A program made the position numbers and the translations under genes. Below, piece after piece: positions 1 through 6,737 of a stretch of DNA of 8,620 nucleotides. Location of the stretch: the NCBI GenBank assembly GCA_947178085.1, contig CAMWWS010000099.1, forward strand, positions 1 through 8,620, read 5' to 3'. The notes below the pieces were generated by a model. That model was given only the letters and a program-made list of their open reading frames with translations, was not told the DNA's origin and did no database searches. Positions within the stretch are counted from its first letter, which is position 1; each line of letters starts with the position of its first letter. This stretch comes from an uncultured Lachnospiraceae bacterium (lineage in GTDB: Bacteria > Bacillota_A > Clostridia > Lachnospirales > Lachnospiraceae).

Positions 1-277
1 CCTCAATAGATTCCCCAGCTTCTATCATTCCGGCGCACAGATTATAAACATAGCGGTTGATGCCCATCCGGAACTCTTTAAGAAGCAATAGTTTATCTTC
101 GCAATATGCCACGACTGAAACACCACTGACATGATTCCCCAATTCTTTTTCATCAGCAATCTCATGCCTGCTGACTATCTCATAAACCTTCTCTTTACCC
201 TTTTTATTCAAATATGTCATCTCATAATTTTTTAAATATTTTCCGTCTTTTACCTTTTTAAGATTTAATAACTTCAT
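1..277 (-). CDS. Nudix hydrolase, ADP-ribose pyrophosphatase-like (partial, C-terminus beyond window)
   Basis: The reading frame opens at an ATG at 277 and stays open to the left edge, giving the first 92 residues; the rest lies outside the window. An N-terminal part of about 50 residues rich in Lys and Tyr (beta-strand-like) is followed by a VSVVAYCEDKLLLLKEFR segment and then RYVYNLCAGMIEAGESIE (residues 75-92). This matches the ADP-ribose pyrophosphatase pattern of a conserved Arg, a Leu-x-Ala-Gly turn, and the first half of the Nudix box (G83 to E89, GxxxxxE). The catalytic REXXEEXG half is not visible. Known members hydrolyse ADP-ribose or related nucleoside diphosphate derivatives, but the substrate here cannot be fixed. 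The gene starts 22 bases after the RNase G stop codon, so the two are probably co-transcribed. The candidate Shine-Dalgarno GAAGGG sits about 12 bases before the ATG, which is rather far. The family call is fairly sure, the substrate is not. Confidence 0.85.
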   Translation of the reverse strand, partial: MKLLNLKKVKDGKYLKNYEMTYLNKKGKEKVYEIVSRHEIADEKELGNHVSGVSVVAYCEDKLLLLKEFRMGINRYVYNLCAGMIEAGESIE

Positions 278-299
278 TACACCGCAAATCCCTTCATTT

Positions 300-1553
300 T
301 TATATTTTAATCTGCTCTGCAAACGACTTATTCATTTTCTTTCTCGTAATTTCCATAAGCCCAAGTCCCGTTATATCTACAACCTGCGCAGGTATGGAAT
401 CCTTTTTTAACAGACTTCTCATATAATCAATTAATTGCTCCGTATGTTCCTTCTTCTTCATATTGATGAAATCCACCAGTATAATTCCTGCAAGATTTCT
501 TGCACGCAGGGCTATAGCGATTGCTTCGGCAGCCTCCAGATTGATTTTCAGATACGTTTCTTCCTGATTTTTCCTAGCTTCATACTTTCCGGTGTTTACA
601 TCTATAGCTGTCAATGCTTCGGTCTGTTCAATCACAAGATAAGCTCCCGACTTAAGGTATACTTTTTTATCCATCAGCTCCTTTATCCTTGTTTCTATGG
701 AATAAAGTTTATATAATGGCAGCATATCATCTTCGTAATATCGAACTGCTGAAGAATCAAATCTATTATCTGCAAGCAACGTTTCGTATATTTCTTTTTC
801 ATCCGTAATAATCTCATCATACTCAGATTGATAGCAGTTTTTGATAAATTTCAGATATTCATTCTCACTCTGATATAAGCAGCTAAAGCATGTTCTTTTA
901 TTTCCGATATCAAGAATGTGTTCCATCTGTAAAGCTAAATTTTCTGCTTCACTGACTACAATGGAAGTTTCTTCCACACCGGCGGCATTTGTCCGTACGA
1001 TTATATCGAAATGCTTCGCGATTTCCTTAAGTGGTTCCAGATTTTTATATTTGTTATGATATTTTTTCCCCAATTTGGATGAAACCTCTACATTTCCCGA
1101 CAATTCGATTTTTTCAGTTTTCTCATCCTTGCCGTACGCCGTATTTTCATGCCTGTTTTTAACAACCACATAAGAGCCTGGCAAAGACAATCCTGCGGAA
1201 ACTCCCGCAAGCTTAGACTTAACAGGCTCTTTCACAAGCTGTACTATAAGTTCATCCCCTGCCTTAATGGTACCGTCAGGCTTTCTATTAATCACAATAG
1301 CAGTCTTTGCTTCTTCAAGCGGCAAAAACGTAATTTCTCCCTTTTGAATTTCCACAAAAGCTGCTCCGATATTTACAGCTATATTTTTGACTCTGCCTAC
1401 ATAAATATTCCCAATTGAAGATTCGGCGCTTAAATCGCTGCTTTCATCATTCTGTACCTGAATAGCCAGTATGTGATTATCGCATATCAGAATAGAAAAC
1501 AGCTTATTATATAATTTTAAAATCAGTATTTTTCCTTTTTCATGACCCTTCAT
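300..1553 (-). CDS. rng: Ribonuclease E/G family endoribonuclease (RNase G type)
   Basis: This 417-residue protein belongs to the RNase E/G family of 5'-end-sensing, single-strand-specific endoribonucleases acting in rRNA and mRNA processing. An S1 RNA-binding domain covers about residues 48-125 (GNIYVGRVKNI, GAAFVEI, FLPLE). RTNAAG at 187-192 matches the conserved RTNAEG stretch. The catalytic core is clear: EQTEALTAIDVNTG (309-322) and ILVDFINM (358-365) carry the two Mg-binding aspartates, D318 and D361. NLEAAEAIAIALRARNLAG (338-356) is also typical. The protein stops soon after GLGLMEITRKK, so it lacks the CPxC zinc-link and small domain that tetramerise the E. coli enzymes. A polar, Lys-rich stretch (about 132-172) interrupts the N-terminal half. 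The ATG at 1553 lies one base after the TGA of the DUF2344 gene, with GGGG seven bases upstream inside that gene's end, indicating translational coupling. Confidence 0.93.
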   Translation of the reverse strand: MKGHEKGKILILKLYNKLFSILICDNHILAIQVQNDESSDLSAESSIGNIYVGRVKNIAVNIGAAFVEIQKGEITFLPLEEAKTAIVINRKPDGTIKAGDELIVQLVKEPVKSKLAGVSAGLSLPGSYVVVKNRHENTAYGKDEKTEKIELSGNVEVSSKLGKKYHNKYKNLEPLKEIAKHFDIIVRTNAAGVEETSIVVSEAENLALQMEHILDIGNKRTCFSCLYQSENEYLKFIKNCYQSEYDEIITDEKEIYETLLADNRFDSSAVRYYEDDMLPLYKLYSIETRIKELMDKKVYLKSGAYLVIEQTEALTAIDVNTGKYEARKNQEETYLKINLEAAEAIAIALRARNLAGIILVDFINMKKKEHTEQLIDYMRSLLKKDSIPAQVVDITGLGLMEITRKKMNKSFAEQIKI

Positions 1554-1554
1554 G

Positions 1555-2313
1555 TCATTTCCCCACGGCAGAAAGCGGTATCAGACTCCCGTCTTCGACC
1601 TTAGTATAAGTCTCAGTTCTGATGATCTGCCAATTATTTTTTTCAAACTCCGTCTGACAAAACTTACATATTTCTTCCATAACCATTGACGGCTTAATGT
1701 TTCCACTGCTGCTTGCATCTAAAAGCATATAAATAGCGGGAAGATTATTTATATCTTTCCCCGGAAGGTTTATTCCTTTTCCTGCTTTCAGTTCAAAAAT
1801 ACCAGGTTTTATATCTATCTCCATTACACTTTTCTTTGTAGTTTTTGTGACCGGAATGCGTTCCTGCGTATGGAAATTCGCAAGTTTACGTTCTATTTCA
1901 TCAATCGGAAATGCTGCAGTTTGATTACTTTCTTTGCTTTCCATGGAGTATCCGGAATTATAAACAACCAGATATCCGGCTGCAGCTACACTCGCCATTG
2001 CATTTTTCACGGTATCCGGCAAAAGCTTTACTGACAAAATTTCCATTCCTTCCACCATGACACGGTTTAAGTCATCTTTTATCTCATCAGTTGAAGTCAT
2101 GGAATTTACTTCGATATCCAGATATTCTCCCGTACTTTCTATTCCTACTCCAAGCGGCGCTGCAAAAGACATAATCTGATGCGGGCTGAAACCTTCCGAA
2201 TATCTGATATCAATATCCGCTCTTCTTATCGCTTTTTGAAAAAATCTCATCACGTCAAGATGCCCTATAAACTTCATCACGCCATATTTAGCAAATTGAA
2301 TTCTTATCTTCAT
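1555..2313 (-). CDS. Radical SAM-linked protein, DUF2344 (TIGR03936) family
   Basis: This 252-residue soluble protein has the hallmark N-terminus of the DUF2344 / TIGR03936 family: a basic, aromatic start (KIRIQFAKYGVMKFIGHLD, with the conserved His-Leu-Asp at 18-20), then RYSEGFSPHQIMSFAAPLG (37-55) and GVGIESTGEYLDIEV (55-69). The middle is less conserved, and the end (NWQIIRTETY, 227-236) is again family-like. The biochemical function is unknown. The family name comes from its habit of lying beside, or being fused to, the B12-binding-type radical SAM protein encoded just upstream here, so the two probably act together. The ATG at 2313 follows a good AAAGGAG at 2332-2326, though with a long spacing of 12 bases. 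It is 54 bases downstream of the radical SAM stop codon, and its own stop is one base from the RNase G start. No membrane segment or signal peptide is visible. Confidence 0.9.
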   Translation of the reverse strand: MKIRIQFAKYGVMKFIGHLDVMRFFQKAIRRADIDIRYSEGFSPHQIMSFAAPLGVGIESTGEYLDIEVNSMTSTDEIKDDLNRVMVEGMEILSVKLLPDTVKNAMASVAAAGYLVVYNSGYSMESKESNQTAAFPIDEIERKLANFHTQERIPVTKTTKKSVMEIDIKPGIFELKAGKGINLPGKDINNLPAIYMLLDASSSGNIKPSMVMEEICKFCQTEFEKNNWQIIRTETYTKVEDGSLIPLSAVGK

Positions 2314-2325
2314 TTTAAAACAATG

Positions 2326-2332
2326 CTCCTTT
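2326..2332 (-). promoter_or_regulatory. Ribosome binding site of the DUF2344 gene
   Basis: Read on the minus strand this is AAAGGAG, a strong Shine-Dalgarno match. It lies 12 bases before the ATG at 2313, longer than the usual 5 to 10, and no in-frame start codon lies between. It supports the ATG at 2313 because that start begins exactly at the conserved family N-terminus. Confidence 0.6.
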
Positions 2333-2367
2333 TGTCAAAAGCAAACAATTCCACGGGTAAATTAATT

Positions 2368-4242
2368 CTATTCACGATTTTCCGTGCAGACGCCTCCGCC
2401 GAACCTCATCGCACCGCAGCCCTGGCACTGGCTTCTGCAGTTTGGCGATACGCTTCCTTCCATTGCTTTTTTCCACTCCCGCAAAAGAAATTCCTTCGTA
2501 ACGCCGCAGTCTATGAAATCCCACGGGAAAATCTCATCCTCTTTTCTTTCGCGTATAGTATAAAAATCAGGGTCTACTCCACATTCTTCGAAACAGGATA
2601 ACCAGATATCGTTATGAAACCATTCGCTCCACGAATCGAACATACAGCCCTTTTCATATGCATTAAAAATCACTTTTGCAAGTTTTCTGTCACCTCTTGC
2701 AAGAATTCCTTCAATTACGCTGACGTCGGCTTCATGCCAATTATACTTAATACTCTTCTGATTGAGTTGTTCGGCTATACCCTGCCTGGTCTTATATGCT
2801 TTCTCAATAAATTCTTCTTTCGTACACATCCTCGCCCACTGAAACGGCGTAAAAGGCTTGGGAATAAAGAAAGACGTGCTGGCAACAATCTGAACTTTAC
2901 CGTTAACACGCTTGTCCTTCGGTACGGTATCAAAAAAAACAGCGGCAATTTTGTTGGATAAATCACCTATTCCTAATATATCTTCATCGGTTTCCGTTGG
3001 AAGTCCAAGCATAAAATACAATTTAACTCTTGTCCATCCTCCTTCAAATGCAAGCGCTGCACCATCCAGAATGACTTGTTCAGTCAACCCTTTATTAATA
3101 ACGTCTCTAAGTCTCTGGCTGCCTGCTTCCGGAGCAAAAGTCAGACTGCTCTTTTTTATATCCTGCACTTTACTCATCACGTCAAGCGAAAAAGCATCTA
3201 TGCGTAATGATGGCAGGGAAATATTGATATGCTTTTTGCCGCATTCCTGAATCAGGAATTGAAGCAGCTCGTCCAATTTGGAATAATCACTGGAACTTAA
3301 CGAACTTAAAGATATTTCATCATATCCTGTGTTATTCAGCATTTCCACTGCATACTTTTTCAATACATCCACATCCCGTTCTCTGACAGGTCTGTATAAC
3401 TGCCCAGCCTGACAGAAACGGCAGCCTCTGATACAGCCGCGCTGAATCTCTAAAACTACCCTGTCCTGCGTAACCTGAATAAAAGGAACGACAGGCTTTG
3501 TCGGATAATATGTATCTGATACTTCCATCTCAATTTCTTTTAGAATCGAATCCTGCGCCTTATCGTATAGCTTTTTCCGCCCTTTAATAGTACCGTCAGG
3601 ATTGTATTCTTCTTCATAGAAAGCAGGTACATATATACCGGGAATCTGTGAAGCTTTTTTAAGAAAATCAATACGACTTCCGCCTGCTTTCTTATTCTCT
3701 TTATAGACATCTAAGAGTCTGCGGTACTGTGTTTCGCCTTCTCCGATATAGAATAAATCAAAAAAATCCGCAATCGGTTCCGGATTATAGCTGCATGGAC
3801 CGCCGCCGATTACAATCGGAGATGTTTCGTCCCTGTCTTTTGCAAGTATGGGAATCTGTGACAAATCCAGTATTTGCAAAATATTGGTATAACACATCTC
3901 ATATTGGAGCGTGATACCAAGAAAATCCATATTTTTCACAGGTTCCTGTGATTCTAACGCAAACAGGGGAATCTGCTTGTCACGCATGATTTTATCCATA
4001 TCGACCCATGGAGAATATACACGTTCGCACCATACGTCTTCCCATGAATTTAACATACTGTATAAGATCTGAATTCCAAGATGTGACATACCAATCTCGT
4101 AAACATCCGGAAAGCACATACAAAAACGGATATCTACTTTATCTTTCTGTTTCATGACGGAATTAACTTCATTTCCTATATAACGGGCAGGCTTTTCTAC
4201 CTGCATTAATATTTCATCTGATAGCGCCAGTCTTCTTGCCAT
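2368..4242 (-). CDS. B12-binding-type radical SAM protein, TIGR03960 family
   Basis: This 624-residue protein carries an N-terminal cobalamin-binding-like Rossmann region (about residues 38-180, with PDVYEIGMSHLG, IVIGGGPCSYNPEP and FYIGEGE). A radical SAM barrel starts at VVLEIQRGCIRGCRFCQAG. There C270, C274 and C277 form the CxxxCxxC site for the [4Fe-4S] cluster that splits S-adenosylmethionine. SLSSLSSSDY (311-320), LTFAPEAGSQRLR (367-379) and KLYFMLGLPTETDED (407-421) fit later barrel strands. The B12-like region lacks an evident DxHxxG motif, so true cobalamin binding is doubtful. The C-terminus has a second cysteine group: C602, C606, C609 and C619. Proteins of this family are uncharacterised and travel with DUF2344, whose gene follows 54 bases downstream; the pair may act as one enzyme system. 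The ATG at 4242 is preceded by AAAAGGAAT. Family assignment is firm, function unknown. Confidence 0.92.
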   Translation of the reverse strand: MARRLALSDEILMQVEKPARYIGNEVNSVMKQKDKVDIRFCMCFPDVYEIGMSHLGIQILYSMLNSWEDVWCERVYSPWVDMDKIMRDKQIPLFALESQEPVKNMDFLGITLQYEMCYTNILQILDLSQIPILAKDRDETSPIVIGGGPCSYNPEPIADFFDLFYIGEGETQYRRLLDVYKENKKAGGSRIDFLKKASQIPGIYVPAFYEEEYNPDGTIKGRKKLYDKAQDSILKEIEMEVSDTYYPTKPVVPFIQVTQDRVVLEIQRGCIRGCRFCQAGQLYRPVRERDVDVLKKYAVEMLNNTGYDEISLSSLSSSDYSKLDELLQFLIQECGKKHINISLPSLRIDAFSLDVMSKVQDIKKSSLTFAPEAGSQRLRDVINKGLTEQVILDGAALAFEGGWTRVKLYFMLGLPTETDEDILGIGDLSNKIAAVFFDTVPKDKRVNGKVQIVASTSFFIPKPFTPFQWARMCTKEEFIEKAYKTRQGIAEQLNQKSIKYNWHEADVSVIEGILARGDRKLAKVIFNAYEKGCMFDSWSEWFHNDIWLSCFEECGVDPDFYTIRERKEDEIFPWDFIDCGVTKEFLLREWKKAMEGSVSPNCRSQCQGCGAMRFGGGVCTENRE

Positions 4243-4265
4243 GTATTGATAATTCCTTTTCCTGA

Positions 4266-4754
4266 TTAATGATATGTTGAGTTAAAATCAAGTAATTCCG
4301 TGAGCTGTGGAAGCTCATCTATGTTTTCTGAATCATATAGCTTAAAATAATCTTCGGAAATCATTCCGTAAACATCATTCATGGAATACCCGAAAATTTT
4401 ATATTGTCCTGCGTCACACAGTAAAAAACCAATAAACAGTATGACAGCCGCCGCCATGCGCAGACCGAATGTGCCGGATACTCCATTCGGTATTTCTTCT
4501 GGATACAAACCGTTTCTTTCGTCCATGCCCGCACGCAGAGATTCTTCCATCCTCATGGATTCGCCTTTTCTCAAAATCAAAGGCGTGCTGTCCAATCCGT
4601 ATAGAAGTCTTTCTCTCTGTCTGATTCTCATTCGGTTATCCATATTTTCCGCCCTGATATACTGCGCTAACTTAAGTTTTTTATCAATCGGCATCTGCCT
4701 TTTTAATCTTTGGCTCTGCTCTATTTGGTTTGATTGCATTCTTCTCATTGCCAT
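4266..4754 (-). CDS. Uncharacterised single-pass membrane protein
   Basis: I do not recognise this 162-residue protein. Residues 1-97 are polar, strongly basic and rich in Arg, Met and Gln (R4, R5, R16, R19, then a run of alternating arginines at 41-49), probably helical in part. A single hydrophobic helix spans about residues 98-113 (LRMAAAVILFIGFLLC). The remaining tail of about 49 residues is acidic (MISEDYFKLYDSENIDELPQ). By the positive-inside rule the basic half should be cytoplasmic and the acidic tail outside. There is no cleavable signal peptide. The ATG at 4754 has GGAAAAG upstream; a second Met two codons later is an alternative. It follows the histidine genes after a 70-base gap and ends 23 bases before the radical SAM gene, so it is probably co-transcribed with the latter. 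Length, codon use and placement suggest a real gene rather than a chance frame. Confidence 0.75.
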   Translation of the reverse strand: MAMRRMQSNQIEQSQRLKRQMPIDKKLKLAQYIRAENMDNRMRIRQRERLLYGLDSTPLILRKGESMRMEESLRAGMDERNGLYPEEIPNGVSGTFGLRMAAAVILFIGFLLCDAGQYKIFGYSMNDVYGMISEDYFKLYDSENIDELPQLTELLDFNSTYH

Positions 4755-4785
4755 TCTGCTTTTCCAACATCTATGCTTTTACAGA

Positions 4786-4793
4786 ATTGTATG
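4786..4793 (-). promoter_or_regulatory. Weak candidate promoter -10 element before the small membrane protein gene
   Basis: On the minus strand this reads CATACAAT, containing TACAAT, which matches the housekeeping -10 consensus at five of six positions. It lies about 32 bases before the ATG at 4754, in the longest intergenic gap of the window. No good -35 hexamer is found 16-18 bases upstream. CATACAAT also resembles the -10 of sporulation sigma-E promoters, but a matching -35 is not seen either. It is therefore only a candidate for an internal promoter of the downstream genes. Confidence 0.2.
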
Positions 4794-4824
4794 AGAAACG
4801 GTGAGAAAAAAGAACGTCCAAAAA

Positions 4825-6105
4825 CTATCTTTTCGCAAGCTCCGACGTAATTTCCTCCCATGTGACGCCCTTCTCAGCCATAAGAACCATCATATGATAT
4901 AGGAAATCAGCAATTTCATATTTTATCTCATTCGCATTTGGATTCTTAGCAGCGATGACGATTTCAGTAGCTTCTTCACCCAGCTTTTTAAGAATCTTAT
5001 CAATTCCTTTATCAAATAGATAATTGGTATAAGATCCATCCTTGGGATGAATTTTTCTGTCCAGAATCACTCCGAATACCTGTTCAAACACCCTTAGCGG
5101 ATTGCTTTCTTCATACTCTTTACGCATGATTTCGTTAAAGAAACATGAATGAGCACCGGTATGACAGGCTGCCCCGATCTGGGATACTTTAGCTAAAATT
5201 GTATCCTTGTCACAGTCAGCCGTCAAAGATTTAACATATTGATAATGCCCGCTCGTCTCACCCTTGACCCATAGTTCATTACGGCTTCTACTGTAATATG
5301 TCATTTTTCCGGTCCTTATCGTCGTATTATATGCTTCTTCATTCATATACGCGACCTGCAGCACCTCGTCAGTCTTATAATCCTGTACAACAACCGGTAT
5401 ATGCCCATCAGAGTTTAGCTTAAACTCAGACCATGAAATTCCGGCTTCAAATGTATTCATGGTGATACCATTTGCCTGACACAGTGTTTTAACCGCCAAT
5501 AACTCTTTCGCATTTTCATTAATGGCATATCCTGAAATGCCGCATATATTTTCTGATGAAAGCAGCTCAATAATCTTATCCAAAGAAACCTCCGGTACCG
5601 ATACAATCATCGGATATCTTGAAACTGTGACCGCTTCCTTAATGCAGCGTTCTTTTACAAGAATCAGTTTATCCACATAAGCCTCAATCAGTTCTTCATT
5701 TTCGGTAATCTCACTGATTTCAGAAATACATACGGCAATCTTATCCTTACCGAATTTCTTAGAAACTTCTTCAGTAATCTCTATATTCCCTGCCTTGGAA
5801 TAATTAAGCGCCGCCATTTTGCATCCTGCATAAATCAGTTTCTTAATATCTTCCATCCGATGCACGTTACCGGCTCCAATTACAGGAATCTCCGCTTCCG
5901 TGCAGATATCCTTGATAATATCCAGAGCTGCCTCATGCTCGGTGTCACCGCCTGACAAATCATATACAATCAATTCATCTGCATTGTTATCGCTATAAAA
6001 TTTTGCCAGCGCAGCCGGATTAGTATCAATAATTGTATTGTCTGAAAAATCCTTGACTGCATTTCCCTTATATAAATAAATACATGGTATCAATTTTTTG
6101 TACAT
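4825..6105 (-). CDS. hisIE: HisF-like / HisI / HisE fusion: PR-AMP cyclohydrolase and PR-ATP pyrophosphatase with degenerate barrel
   Basis: The 426-residue protein has three parts. Residues 1-218 resemble a HisF (less closely HisA) barrel: KKLIPC, AALAKFYSDNNADELIVYDL and IPVIGAG. Residues about 222-330 are a HisI PR-AMP cyclohydrolase, with the metal motif DCDKD (297-301) and zinc cysteines C298, C314 and C321 in ACHTGAHSCFF. Residues about 336-426 are a HisE PR-ATP pyrophosphatase, with DGSYTNYLF, KKLGEEATEIVIAAK (373-387) and YEIADFLYHMMVL. HisE and HisI carry out steps two and three of histidine synthesis. In the barrel the HisF catalytic aspartates are replaced: the first by Y10, the second by S128, and the second phosphate-binding glycine loop is missing. 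It is thus probably not an active cyclase. An ordinary HisIE is about 200 residues, so the protein is twice the usual size. A GAGAGGG site seven bases upstream supports the ATG at 6105. Cytoplasmic. Confidence 0.93.
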   Translation of the reverse strand: MYKKLIPCIYLYKGNAVKDFSDNTIIDTNPAALAKFYSDNNADELIVYDLSGGDTEHEAALDIIKDICTEAEIPVIGAGNVHRMEDIKKLIYAGCKMAALNYSKAGNIEITEEVSKKFGKDKIAVCISEISEITENEELIEAYVDKLILVKERCIKEAVTVSRYPMIVSVPEVSLDKIIELLSSENICGISGYAINENAKELLAVKTLCQANGITMNTFEAGISWSEFKLNSDGHIPVVVQDYKTDEVLQVAYMNEEAYNTTIRTGKMTYYSRSRNELWVKGETSGHYQYVKSLTADCDKDTILAKVSQIGAACHTGAHSCFFNEIMRKEYEESNPLRVFEQVFGVILDRKIHPKDGSYTNYLFDKGIDKILKKLGEEATEIVIAAKNPNANEIKYEIADFLYHMMVLMAEKGVTWEEITSELAKR

Positions 6106-6112
6106 TTAAAAT

Positions 6113-6119
6113 CCCTCTC
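6113..6119 (-). promoter_or_regulatory. Ribosome binding site of the HisF-like/HisIE gene
   Basis: Reads GAGAGGG on the minus strand, seven bases before the ATG at 6105. It fixes translation at the beginning of the HisF-like barrel rather than at a later Met before the HisI domain, showing that the degenerate barrel is translated as part of the protein. Confidence 0.7.
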
Positions 6120-6139
6120 ATCCTGCATAAGTAAAAATT

Positions 6140-6730
6140 TTATACCAGACTCCCCTTTGTGCTAAGAACATCAACAATCCTTCCATCACGCGTTATTGCC
6201 TCATCCAATGCCTTAGAAAATGCCTTGAACATCGCTTCTATCATATGATGCGCATTATTGCCTGAAATCATCTTAATATGTATATTCATTCCCGCACTAT
6301 AAGAAACTGCATAGAAAAATTCCTTCACAAGCTCTGTATCCAAATCACCGACACGCGCTGTCTTAAAATCACACTCAAATCCAAGATACGGTCTGCCGCA
6401 TAAATCTACCGCACACAAACACAAAGCATCATCCATAGGTAAAATAAACGAACCATAACGCTTTATTCCTGCCTTGTCTCCAAGAGCTTCCTTTATTGCC
6501 TGTCCAAGCACTATGCCTGTATCCTCTACGGTATGATGCCCGTCTACCTCCAAGTCGCCACTGACTGATACGGTCAAATCAAAGAGACCATGCTTGGCAA
6601 AGCCTTCCAGCATATGGTCAAAAAATCCGATTCCCGTATCAATCTCACCTTTACCCTTGCCGTCCAATCCAAGCGTCACAATTATATCCGTTTCTTTTGT
6701 TTTTCTCTTAACAGAAGCTACTCTTGCCAT
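6140..6730 (-). CDS. hisB: Imidazoleglycerol-phosphate dehydratase
   Basis: The 196-residue, stand-alone HisB dehydrates imidazoleglycerol phosphate to imidazoleacetol phosphate, in the cytoplasm, usually as a 24-mer with manganese sites. Both metal-binding motifs are present: HHTVEDTG at 65-72 and HHMIEAMFKAFSKAL at 161-175, along with GIGFFDHML (33-41) and PMDDAL (98-103). The length fits a monofunctional enzyme; there is no fused histidinol-phosphate phosphatase as in enteric bacteria. The N-terminus (MARVASVKRKTKETDI) is typical, so the ATG at 6730 is right. It lies seven bases after the hisD stop, with its Shine-Dalgarno inside the last codons of hisD. The next gene starts 34 bases after its stop. 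No key residue is missing. Confidence 0.97.
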   Translation of the reverse strand: MARVASVKRKTKETDIIVTLGLDGKGKGEIDTGIGFFDHMLEGFAKHGLFDLTVSVSGDLEVDGHHTVEDTGIVLGQAIKEALGDKAGIKRYGSFILPMDDALCLCAVDLCGRPYLGFECDFKTARVGDLDTELVKEFFYAVSYSAGMNIHIKMISGNNAHHMIEAMFKAFSKALDEAITRDGRIVDVLSTKGSLV

Positions 6731-6737
6731 ATAATCA

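Noticed and set aside
277..297. Six-codon ORF (MKGFAV) between rng and the Nudix gene, its TAA overlapping the Nudix ATG.
   Set aside because: There is no clear ribosome site of its own, and it is too short to judge. It may only reflect the position of the GAAGGG site serving the Nudix gene.
2314..2338. TTGACA followed by TAAAAT on the minus strand ahead of the DUF2344 gene, promoter-like.
   Set aside because: The spacing is only 15 bases and the -10 would overlap the start codon, so a transcript would lack the ribosome site that is plainly present. More likely chance in AT-rich sequence.
2179..2601. A plus-strand frame of 140 codons bridging the gap between the DUF2344 and radical SAM genes.
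   Set aside because: It overlaps the conserved ends of two genuine minus-strand genes, has no ribosome site, and its translation shows no recognisable fold.
1262..3602. Similar DNA near 1270 and 3590 (both containing the plus-strand string accgtcagg).
   Set aside because: Each encodes a Pro-Asp-Gly-Thr-Ile-Lys turn in an unrelated protein. The match is short and does not extend, so it is not a repeat element.
4800..4870. Possible intrinsic terminator after hisIE, with T-runs near 4807 and 4820 and an ACGTC/GACGT pairing.
   Set aside because: The stem is only five base pairs with mismatches on both sides and a loop of about 25 bases, too weak to call a terminator.
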